Assembly: GCA_963643165.1 (NCBI GenBank) | Contig: CAVIJD010000007.1 | Location: 12,216-76,215 of the forward strand | Length of the DNA: 64,000 nucleotides | Source: F23-D06 sp963643165 | Lineage (GTDB): Bacteria; Bacteroidota; Bacteroidia; Bacteroidales; WCHB1-69 | Direction of reading: 5' to 3' | Part shown: positions 41,815 to 49,486 of the stretch, piece after piece | Position numbering within the stretch: position 1 is the stretch's first letter | Layout of the letters: each line of letters begins with the position of its first letter | The notes under the pieces: model-generated | Seen by the model: only the letters and a program-made list of their open reading frames with translations | Told to the model about the DNA's origin: nothing | Database searches by the model: none | Made by a program: the position numbers and the translations under genes

Positions 41815-42102
41815 ATGAATATTAAAGTTTGCGTCGGCAGCTCCTGCCACCTGAAAGGCTCTTACGAGGTTATTGAAGTTTTCAAGGAAATCATTAAGAA
41901 ATACGATGTGGAAGACCTTGTCGAACTGCAGGCAAGTTTCTGCCTCGGACATTGCGCCACGGGCGTAACCGTAAAGGCTGACGGCTGGGACAAGCCGACC
42001 ATAGAGAAATTGGGCACAGACGAGTTATTGTTACACAACGTAAACAAGGACAACGCCGAAGAACTGTTCGCAAAACAAATCTATCCAATGCTTAACCTCT
42101 AA
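41815..42102 (+). CDS. Thioredoxin-like [2Fe-2S] ferredoxin (HydC/NuoE-C-like)
   Basis: 95 residues, a stand-alone thioredoxin-fold ferredoxin. KVCVGSSCHLKGSYEV gives the first Cys pair (Cys6, Cys11) and ASFCLGHCATGVTV the second, matching the C-x4-C ... C-x3-C ligand pattern of the NuoE/HydC C-terminal domain. It is probably an electron carrier or sensor partner of the hydrogenases encoded next. The NuoE-type N-terminal helical domain is absent. It is followed after 12 bases by the HydS-like gene, as in other sensory hydrogenase operons. Confidence 0.85.
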   Translation: MNIKVCVGSSCHLKGSYEVIEVFKEIIKKYDVEDLVELQASFCLGHCATGVTVKADGWDKPTIEKLGTDELLLHNVNKDNAEELFAKQIYPMLNL

Positions 42103-42114
42103 CGGAATCGTTTT

Positions 42115-43830
42115 ATGACACATTTTTTGGAGTTGCGGAACGCCCGGTGCAAGGATTGCTACCGGTGCTTACGGGAGTGCCCTGTCAAAGCCATCAGATT
42201 CAAGGGACATCAGGCAGAAATCATCGAAGACCGCTGCATCCTGTGCGGTCACTGCACGCTGATTTGTCCTCAAAATGCGAAAGTCGTACACAGCGAACTC
42301 GACAATGTCAAGGCACTGCTCAACAATAGTGCAGACAAGGTTATTGCCAGTGTGGCCCCCTCGTACATTTCCAGTTTTGGGCTCAAAGACTTTTCTGTCA
42401 TGAAACTGGCGTTGGCCAAAGTTGGATTCTTTGATGCCGAAGAGACGGCCGTAGGCGCCCAACTGGTGACGGAAGAGTATGCAAAACTGCTGAAAAGCGG
42501 CGAATTTGAGAACTTCATCACCTCAGCCTGTCCTGCAACCTGCCGTATGATTCAAGAATACTACCCCAAGGCGCTCAAATATCTCGCCCCGGTAGATTCT
42601 CCTATGGTAGCGCATGCCAAACTCCTCAAGAAACAGCATCCGGAGGCCAAAATTGTTTTCATTGGACCTTGCATTGCCAAAAAACGCGAAGCCGAAGAGA
42701 GCGAAATCATCGAGAATGTGCTCACTTTTGAAGACTTAAGTCTGCTGTTTGAGGAGAAAAACATCAAACTGGAGGAGATTACCCACGTTGCCATCGGCGG
42801 CAAGAAAGACGAAGCGCCGAACATGGCGAAGGAATATCCTATCAATCAGGGAATCATCAACTCTTTCAAGGAGTTGCCGGAGGGCTATGAGTACATTGCC
42901 ATCGACGGTCCCAAGAAATGCGTCGAGGCCTTGAGCAACATTGAGTACCTGTCGCACGTGTTCTTGGAGATTAACCTCTGCGTAGATGGCTGCGTGAGCG
43001 GTCCTTGTTCTTTGGCCAAAGAGGGCGGCGGCGTGAGAGCCACGGCTGAAATCAGGGAGTATGTGAAGAGAGAGCGCGAAAAAGACAGTTCCATCGCCCC
43101 GGCCACGCTGCCCGATGTGAGCATCACTGCTGCGCACCAGCGCATACGCAGTCACAGTCTGCCCGCCAGCGAACACGACATAGAGGCCATTCTCCACAAG
43201 ACGGGCAAGATGACACCCGAAGACGAACTGAACTGCGGTGCGTGCGGCTATGCCACCTGCCGCGAAAAGGCCTGGGCCGTCTATAACGGTTATGCCGACA
43301 TCGAGATCTGCCTGCCCTATATGCGCCAACGCGCCGAGTCGCTCTCCTACGAGATTATACAAAACAGCCCTGAGGGCATCATCGTGCTCGACTCTGACAT
43401 GAACATTGTGGAACTCAACAGCAAAGGACGGGAACTGCTCGGCATCGATGACCCTAACGCCAAAGGACGCCCCGCCATCGACTTCTTCAACCCGCTGGAC
43501 TTCTGCAATGCCTACAACAAAAAATGCCACATCGACTGTGAACAAATGTATGTCCACTCTTCCGGCAAATACGTCAACCTCTCCATCAACTACCTCCCCG
43601 GACAAAATGTGCTGTTCGGCATCATGAAAGACATCACAGAAGATGTCAACTATGAGGACCAGATCAAGAAAGTGAAGATGGAAACCTTGACCACAACCGA
43701 CGAAGTCATCAAGAAACAGATGCGCGTGGCACAGGAAATCGCCTCCCTTTTGGGCGAAACCACCGCTGAGACGAAAGTGGCGCTGCTAAAACTGAAAAAA
43801 ACGTTAACCGACGATAAACCAGCGCAATAA
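42115..43830 (+). CDS. Sensory-type [FeFe] hydrogenase with PAS domain (HydS-like)
   Basis: 571 residues. Two 4Fe-4S motifs come first (CKDCYRCLRECPVKAI, CILCGHCTLICPQNA). The H-cluster domain follows: L1 TSACPATCRMI, L2 FIGPCIAKKREAEE and L3 INLCVDGCVSGPC. All four cluster-binding cysteines are present, but the proton-relay Cys of TSCCP is Ala, as in known HydS proteins. A further Fe-S segment NCGACGYATCREKA...C (about 375-405) and a PAS domain (ENSPEGIIVLDSDMNIVELN-like, from ~420) complete it. Such proteins are thought to sense H2 or redox state rather than produce H2. The stop overlaps the phosphatase start by one base. Confidence 0.88.
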   Translation: MTHFLELRNARCKDCYRCLRECPVKAIRFKGHQAEIIEDRCILCGHCTLICPQNAKVVHSELDNVKALLNNSADKVIASVAPSYISSFGLKDFSVMKLALAKVGFFDAEETAVGAQLVTEEYAKLLKSGEFENFITSACPATCRMIQEYYPKALKYLAPVDSPMVAHAKLLKKQHPEAKIVFIGPCIAKKREAEESEIIENVLTFEDLSLLFEEKNIKLEEITHVAIGGKKDEAPNMAKEYPINQGIINSFKELPEGYEYIAIDGPKKCVEALSNIEYLSHVFLEINLCVDGCVSGPCSLAKEGGGVRATAEIREYVKREREKDSSIAPATLPDVSITAAHQRIRSHSLPASEHDIEAILHKTGKMTPEDELNCGACGYATCREKAWAVYNGYADIEICLPYMRQRAESLSYEIIQNSPEGIIVLDSDMNIVELNSKGRELLGIDDPNAKGRPAIDFFNPLDFCNAYNKKCHIDCEQMYVHSSGKYVNLSINYLPGQNVLFGIMKDITEDVNYEDQIKKVKMETLTTTDEVIKKQMRVAQEIASLLGETTAETKVALLKLKKTLTDDKPAQ

Positions 43831-44990
43831 TGGAACTTTGTCTTGAATATGGCTGTACCTCGCTGAATCATTACGGGGAGGAACTGTGCGGCGACAATGT
43901 GGCCCGCAGCGTAAACGGCGACTATACCACGTTGGTGTTGGCCGACGGGCTCGGCAGCGGTGTGAAGGCCAACATCCTCTCCACCCTCACCTCCAAGATT
44001 TTGTGTACTATGGCCTCCAACAACATCGACATGTACGAGTGTGTGGAGACGATTATACAAACCCTTCCCGTGTGCAAGGAGCGCGGCGTGGCCTACTCCA
44101 CCTTTTCCGTCATCCACGTCAACACCGAAGGCAAAGGCTTCCTGTTTGAGTTCGACAACCCGCAGGCCATCTATTACCATAACGGCAAGTGCTGCGACTT
44201 TGAACGCACCGAACTCTCCATCTGCGGCAAGCAGGTGTTCCGCTCCGAATTGGAACTCCAAGAGGATGACATCGTAATCGTGATGTCTGACGGCACGATA
44301 CACGCCGGCGTCGGCATGATCCTCAACTTCGGATGGGAACGCCCCCAGATTATGGAGCATCTCAACACGAATGTCACCCCCGACATGTCAGCGCGGGCGG
44401 TGGCCTGCCTGCTCGCCTCTGCTTGCAACGACCTTTACCTCGACAAGCCCGGCGACGACACGACCGTGGCTGCCGTGAAGATCAGAAAACGGCAGGATGT
44501 TCACATTATGGTAGGACCTCCTGTTGACAAAGAGAAAGACGACTTCTATGTCGGCCGTTTTATGGAGGGCAACTCCCTGAAGATTGTGTGCGGCGGCACC
44601 AGCTCGCAAATCGTCGCCCGCTATCTGAAAACGGAACTCAAAACCAGCTTCGACTTTCCCGACAAGGACGTGCCGCCCATCGGCTACATCAAGGGAGTTG
44701 ACTTGACCACCGAGGGGGTGCTTACCCTCCGCCGACTGCTCGAACTTTCGGAGAAATACCTTTCTATACAAGACCTTACGCCCAAAGTGTTTACAAAAAA
44801 AGACGGTGCCTCCCTGCTGGCCGAGTTTCTCTTTGAGAAGGCTACGCACATTACGTTCTTCGTGGGGCAGAGTGTCAATGCAGCGCACCAAGGCCTTCCC
44901 ATCGACACCACGATGAAACTCAAACTTGTGGAGAAACTGGCACACAATCTCCAAATTATGGGCAAAGTGGTGGAACTTAATTATGATTGA
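43830..44990 (+). CDS. SpoIIE-type PP2C serine phosphatase of the hydrogenase operon
   Basis: 386 residues. The first ~215 residues are a PP2C/SpoIIE domain with the metal-binding acids intact: ELCGDNVARS, VLADGLGSGVKAN, VIVMSDGTIHAG and PGDDTTVAAVKI. The last ~170 residues (MVGPPVDKEKDDFYVGRFME onward) are a separate alpha/beta region of unknown role. The phosphatase would act on phosphoserine/threonine, in other systems on anti-sigma antagonists. Translation is coupled to the HydS-like gene (TAATG). No kinase, anti-sigma factor or antagonist gene is nearby, so its target is open. Confidence 0.88.
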   Translation: MELCLEYGCTSLNHYGEELCGDNVARSVNGDYTTLVLADGLGSGVKANILSTLTSKILCTMASNNIDMYECVETIIQTLPVCKERGVAYSTFSVIHVNTEGKGFLFEFDNPQAIYYHNGKCCDFERTELSICGKQVFRSELELQEDDIVIVMSDGTIHAGVGMILNFGWERPQIMEHLNTNVTPDMSARAVACLLASACNDLYLDKPGDDTTVAAVKIRKRQDVHIMVGPPVDKEKDDFYVGRFMEGNSLKIVCGGTSSQIVARYLKTELKTSFDFPDKDVPPIGYIKGVDLTTEGVLTLRRLLELSEKYLSIQDLTPKVFTKKDGASLLAEFLFEKATHITFFVGQSVNAAHQGLPIDTTMKLKLVEKLAHNLQIMGKVVELNYD

Positions 44991-45016
44991 TACCCTTTTA
45001 AATCTTTATAATACCA

Positions 45017-46486
45017 ATGGACAACACAACAAGAATTTTTGACACAAACGTTCAACTCGTCAAATACAGAGTTCTCAAAGAGGTCATCAGAAGAGCATAC
45101 GAGGGAGGGCTGGAGAACGCCTATATGGAGATACCGAAGCTGATTAGCCCGGGACCGAAACCCGAAACCCGTTGCTGCATCTATAAAGAGCGCGCCATTA
45201 TCCAAGACCGCATCCAAGTGGCTATGGGCGGCAACAAGGAGAACCCCAATGTCATTGAGGTCATTGACAGTGCCTGCGATGAATGTCCTATCGACGGCAT
45301 CTATGTAACCCCGGCCTGCCGCGGATGCTTGGTACACAACTGCAAGGAGGTTTGTCCCAAAGGTGCCATCACTATTGTCAACCATAAGGCTGTAGTAGAT
45401 AAGGAGAAGTGCATAGAGTGCGGCAAATGTACCAAAGCCTGCCCCTATACCGCTATTATCCTCCAACACCGCCCCTGCATGGTCAGCTGCAAGGTGAAAG
45501 CCATCTCGATGGACGAGAACCGCAAGGCTAAAATAGACAACAGCAAGTGCATATCCTGCGGTGCCTGTGTCTATAAATGCCCGTTCGGCGCCATTTCAGA
45601 CAAGTCGCTCGTGCTCGACATCGTCGATATCTTGAAGAAGTCGGAGAACAACACTAAATACAGAGTCTATGCCGTCATTGCCCCGGCTATCGTGAGCCAG
45701 TGCCGTTTCGGCAGAGTGACACAGGTGGTTACCGCTATCCGCAAGTTAGGTTTCCACCAGGTGGTGGAGGCCGCCCTCGGCGCCGACATTACCCTGTATC
45801 ACGAAGTGAAGGAGTGGAATGAGAAGAAGATGCTGACCACCTCGTGTTGCCCGTCGTTTGTTGCCTTTATCGAGAAGAACTTCCCGACCTTGAGTCAATA
45901 TGTCTCCTCGTCGGTTTCACCTATGGTGCAGACCGCCCGGCTTATCAAACACTCTGACCCTACCGCCAAGGTCGTATTCATTGGTCCCTGCAGTTCCAAG
46001 AAAATGGAATACCGGCTTCCGAAAACCGACGGCATGGTTGACAGCGTGATGTCTTTTGAAGAACTGCAAGCCTTCATGGATGCCCGCGGCATCGACACAA
46101 CCATACAGGAAGACACCGAACTGAACAACGCCTCTTTTTACGGCCGAATTTTTGCAAAGTCCGGCGGCATTACGCAAGGCGTGACGGATGTGGCCAAAGA
46201 TATGGGCATCGACGGACTGAAGCCTGTGGTCATGAACGGCATTGAAGAGTGTAAACTCAACCTGCTCAAACTCAAGGTAGGCAAGGCCGCCGAGAATTTC
46301 TTTGAGGGCATGGCGTGTGATGGCGGCTGTCTGAACGGACCGCTTTGTATTACCCATAGCCCCAGAAATGTGGTGGATGTGGAAAAATACGGCAACGAGG
46401 CCAAAGAACGCACCATCTACAATTCCGTAAGGCTGTATGACCTGAACAAGGATAAGGACAATGACAATGACAAAAAACAAGAATAA
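45017..46486 (+). CDS. [FeFe] hydrogenase, group B monomeric type
   Basis: 489 residues. The N-terminal Fe-S region is cysteine rich: CDECPIDGIYVTPACRGC, CKEVCPKGAI, CIECGKCTKACPYTAI and CISCGACVYKCPFGAI. The H-cluster domain is complete with L1 TTSCCPSFVAF, L2 FIGPCSSKKMEY and L3 EGMACDGGCLNGPLC, so all ligand cysteines and the proton-relay Cys are present. The TSCCPSF form and the CRGC-x3-NC-x3-CP region are typical of group B enzymes from Bacteroides and Clostridia. It would evolve or oxidise H2 with ferredoxin in the cytoplasm. It needs the HydEFG maturases, which are not in this window. Confidence 0.92.
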   Translation: MDNTTRIFDTNVQLVKYRVLKEVIRRAYEGGLENAYMEIPKLISPGPKPETRCCIYKERAIIQDRIQVAMGGNKENPNVIEVIDSACDECPIDGIYVTPACRGCLVHNCKEVCPKGAITIVNHKAVVDKEKCIECGKCTKACPYTAIILQHRPCMVSCKVKAISMDENRKAKIDNSKCISCGACVYKCPFGAISDKSLVLDIVDILKKSENNTKYRVYAVIAPAIVSQCRFGRVTQVVTAIRKLGFHQVVEAALGADITLYHEVKEWNEKKMLTTSCCPSFVAFIEKNFPTLSQYVSSSVSPMVQTARLIKHSDPTAKVVFIGPCSSKKMEYRLPKTDGMVDSVMSFEELQAFMDARGIDTTIQEDTELNNASFYGRIFAKSGGITQGVTDVAKDMGIDGLKPVVMNGIEECKLNLLKLKVGKAAENFFEGMACDGGCLNGPLCITHSPRNVVDVEKYGNEAKERTIYNSVRLYDLNKDKDNDNDKKQE

Positions 46487-46488
46487 CA

Positions 46489-47070
46489 ATGCAAGATCAT
46501 AATTCACAACAGCATATAATCATTTTTGGTGCCCCTGGTGCCGGCAAGGGAACGCATGCCGACCTGATGGCCAAAAGATACGATATGGTGCATCTCTCTA
46601 CGGGAGACTTGCTGCGCAAAGAGGTTGCAGAACAAACGCCCCTCGGACTGTTTGTGAAAAAAGAGCTGGACCAAGGGAACCTTGTTGCGGATGAGATTGT
46701 GATTGAGATGGTAGAGAAAGCCATTACCGGCACAGACCGCAACTGCATACTCGACGGATTTCCGAGAACGGTGGCGCAGGCCAAAGCCCTCGATGAGATG
46801 ATGAAGCGCACAGGACAGCATATCCGCTGTGTGCTCTCTATTGAGGTGCCGCGCGAAGAACTAATCCTCCGACTGGAACAACGGTCGCTGATCTCGCACC
46901 GTTCCGATGACAACGAGGCCACAATTCTGCACCGCCTCATTGAATACGAAACAAAGAGCAAAAACGTTATCGATTACTATAAGGCAGACGGACGACTAGT
47001 GCCTGTTGATGCTTCAGACTCTATTGAAAATACTCAGAAAAATATCCGCAATGCCTTGTCACAGTTGTAA
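46489..47070 (+). CDS. adk: Adenylate kinase
   Basis: 193 residues, short-LID form. P-loop IIIFGAPGAGKGTHADLMAK, AMP site VHLSTGDLLRKEVAE and LDGFPRTVAQAKALDEM, then LIEYETKSKNVIDYY are all conserved. It balances AMP, ADP and ATP. It begins two bases after the hydrogenase stop and is followed by nfnAB after 44 bases, so it is embedded in the redox operon. Whether this is the only adk in the genome cannot be judged here. Confidence 0.93.
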   Translation: MQDHNSQQHIIIFGAPGAGKGTHADLMAKRYDMVHLSTGDLLRKEVAEQTPLGLFVKKELDQGNLVADEIVIEMVEKAITGTDRNCILDGFPRTVAQAKALDEMMKRTGQHIRCVLSIEVPREELILRLEQRSLISHRSDDNEATILHRLIEYETKSKNVIDYYKADGRLVPVDASDSIENTQKNIRNALSQL

Positions 47071-47114
47071 ATAACAAAAAAACAACGATTATAAATCGAC
47101 AAAAAGCAAATGCT

Positions 47115-49385
47115 ATGTTTACTGTTGTAAAGAAAATTGAATTCAAAGGTGATACCTATCAGATGGATATCACGGCACCCCGTCTGGCCCAATCCGCCCT
47201 GCCGGGGCAGTTCCTGATTGTAAAGTCAACCCCTAATGCCGAACGCATTCCGCTGACTATTGCCGATTACGACAGAGAAAACGGTACCGTTACGATAGTC
47301 TTCAAGGCTGTAGGAGAGTCAACTCGCAAGATTGCACAGTTCAAGACGGGCGACTCTTTCTGCGATGTGGCAGGTCCCTTGGGTAATCCCTCAGACCTTG
47401 TTAAGATGTCCGACGAAACTTTGCGCCAACAGCACGTTGTGTTCCTTGGCGGCGGCGTGGGCATCGCCCCCATCTATCCGCAAGTGAAATGGCTGCACGA
47501 ACACGGCGTTACCGCCGACTGCATCATAGGTGCCCGCACTAAAGAACTGCTCATCTTCGAAAAAGAACTCCGAAGTGTCAGCAACTTGTATGTCACCAGC
47601 GATGACGGCTCCGTGGGACGCAAAGGCGTGGTTACAGACGTGCTGCGCGACCTCGTGGCACAAGGTCACCACTATGACACCGTGGTGGCTATCGGCCCGA
47701 TGATTATGATGAAATTTGCAACGATGACCGCCACAGAACTGGGCATCAAGTGCATCGTTTCCCTCAACTCTATCATGGTAGATGGCACCGGCATGTGCGG
47801 CGCTTGCCGCGTGTCTGTGGCCGGAAAAACGAAATTTACCTGCGTGGACGGCCCCGAATTTCTCGGTACCGACATCGACTTTGACGAGGCTATGAAACGG
47901 CAGGCTATGTATCAACATGTTGAGACCCGAAGACAACTTGAACAGGCTGAAAAAGCGGAGGGACATCAATGCTTTATCGGCGGCATCAGCGAGGAGACTT
48001 TCGACAAGCACCATAGAGTGCCTGTGTTGGAACAGAAACCTGACGTCAGAGCCAAGAATTTTGAGGAGGTCTGCTTGGGCTACAATGCCGAAGAGGCTAT
48101 GCGGGAGGCTCAACGCTGCCTGTCTTGCAAAGACCCGCAATGCGTGAAGAGTTGCCCCGTGAATGTGAAAATCCCGGCGTTCATCCGCGAGATTAAGCAA
48201 GGAAACTTTGAAGAAGCCGCCCATGTCATAAGCATGGATTCGGCCCTGCCGGCAGTTTGCGGCCGTGTTTGTCCGCAAGAGTCGCAGTGCGAAGGCAGCT
48301 GCGTGATGGGCAAGAAGTTTGAGCCTGTTGCCATCGGCAAACTGGAACGCTTTGTGGGCGACTGGGCTATCGAGCATAACGTCACCTTTGAACACAAGGT
48401 GGCCAAAAACGGACACAAGGTGGCCATCATCGGCAGCGGTCCTTCGGGGCTTACTTGTGCCAAGGACTTGTTGGCCAAAGGCTACGACGTGACGGTCTTT
48501 GAAGCGCTTCATGAGTACGGCGGCGTGTTGGTATATGGAATCCCCTCTTTTAGGCTTCCTAAAGATACGGTGGTGAAGAAAGAGGTGGAGAGTGTGCAGC
48601 GTTTAGGCGCGCATTTTGAGAAAGATGTGGTAGTTGGTCGCACAATGTCTGTCGATGACCTGCTCGACAAGGAGGGGTTTGATGCCGTGTTCATCGGCAC
48701 CGGCGCCGGTTTTCCGCGCTTTATGAACATCCCGGGAGAAAATAGTTGCGGTGTGGTTTCCGCCAACGAGTTTTTGACCCGCAACAATCTGCTCTTCTCC
48801 TACAAAGACGGCTACGACACGCCTAACTATGTGGGCAAACGTGTGGCGGTGGTTGGCGGCGGCAATGTGGCAATGGATGCGGCCCGTACTGCTTTGCGGC
48901 TCGGCGCTGACGTTCACATCGTCTATCGCCGTTCCGAAAAAGAGTTGCCGGCAAGAGCCGAGGAGGTTCACCATGCCAAGGAAGAAGGCATTGTCTTCAA
49001 TCTTTTGTGCAACCCCGTCAGGGTGCTGGCAGATGAAAACGGCTGGGTCAAAGGCCTCGAATGTGTCAGAATGGAACTCGGCGAGCCCGATGCCTCGGGC
49101 AGAAGAAGTCCTGTGGCCGTGGAAGGTTCCGAATTTGTGATAGATGCGGATATGGTTATCATGGCACTGGGCACCTCACCCAATCCGCTGATACGAAGCA
49201 CTACTCCGCACCTTGACACCGACCGCAAAGGCTGCATCATGACGGATGAGAACGGGCAAACCTCACGCAAGGGAGTTTTTGCCGGCGGCGATGCCGTCAG
49301 CGGCGCCGCAACGGTCATCTTGGCTATGGGCGCAGGCAAAAAGGCCGCTCACGCTATCGATGAGATGCTGTCAAAACCGGAATGA
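47115..49385 (+). CDS. Fused NfnA-NfnB: NADH-dependent ferredoxin:NADP+ oxidoreductase
   Basis: 756 residues, a fusion of two normally separate subunits. Residues ~1-275 are NfnA (ferredoxin reductase/DHOD-K type) with FAD site ERIPLTIADYD, NAD loop VVFLGGGVGIAPIYPQ and a [2Fe-2S] motif near GMCGACRVSVAGKTKFTC. After a charged linker, NfnB (GltD-like) begins: Fe-S cysteines CLSCKDPQCVKSCPVNV and VCGRVCPQESQCEGSCV, FAD site VAIIGSGPSGLTCAKDL and NADP site VAVVGGGNVAMDAARTA. Nfn bifurcates electrons between NADPH and NADH/ferredoxin. Placed beside [FeFe] hydrogenases it would tune the ferredoxin pool. A terminator follows. Confidence 0.88.
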   Translation: MFTVVKKIEFKGDTYQMDITAPRLAQSALPGQFLIVKSTPNAERIPLTIADYDRENGTVTIVFKAVGESTRKIAQFKTGDSFCDVAGPLGNPSDLVKMSDETLRQQHVVFLGGGVGIAPIYPQVKWLHEHGVTADCIIGARTKELLIFEKELRSVSNLYVTSDDGSVGRKGVVTDVLRDLVAQGHHYDTVVAIGPMIMMKFATMTATELGIKCIVSLNSIMVDGTGMCGACRVSVAGKTKFTCVDGPEFLGTDIDFDEAMKRQAMYQHVETRRQLEQAEKAEGHQCFIGGISEETFDKHHRVPVLEQKPDVRAKNFEEVCLGYNAEEAMREAQRCLSCKDPQCVKSCPVNVKIPAFIREIKQGNFEEAAHVISMDSALPAVCGRVCPQESQCEGSCVMGKKFEPVAIGKLERFVGDWAIEHNVTFEHKVAKNGHKVAIIGSGPSGLTCAKDLLAKGYDVTVFEALHEYGGVLVYGIPSFRLPKDTVVKKEVESVQRLGAHFEKDVVVGRTMSVDDLLDKEGFDAVFIGTGAGFPRFMNIPGENSCGVVSANEFLTRNNLLFSYKDGYDTPNYVGKRVAVVGGGNVAMDAARTALRLGADVHIVYRRSEKELPARAEEVHHAKEEGIVFNLLCNPVRVLADENGWVKGLECVRMELGEPDASGRRSPVAVEGSEFVIDADMVIMALGTSPNPLIRSTTPHLDTDRKGCIMTDENGQTSRKGVFAGGDAVSGAATVILAMGAGKKAAHAIDEMLSKPE

Positions 49386-49417
49386 TGCACATAAGGCATC
49401 TTTAAACAACTGATACA

Positions 49418-49454
49418 AAAGGAGGGCTGACTTCATAGAAGTCAGCCCTCCTTT
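49418..49454. terminator. Bidirectional terminator between nfnAB and the C69 peptidase gene
   Basis: A perfect 17-bp stem (49418-49434 with 49438-49454) with 3-base loop and A/T ends, between converging genes. Confidence 0.9.
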
Positions 49455-49486
49455 GATTTCTTGAAACTCGTCAATCAAGGGTTTGG

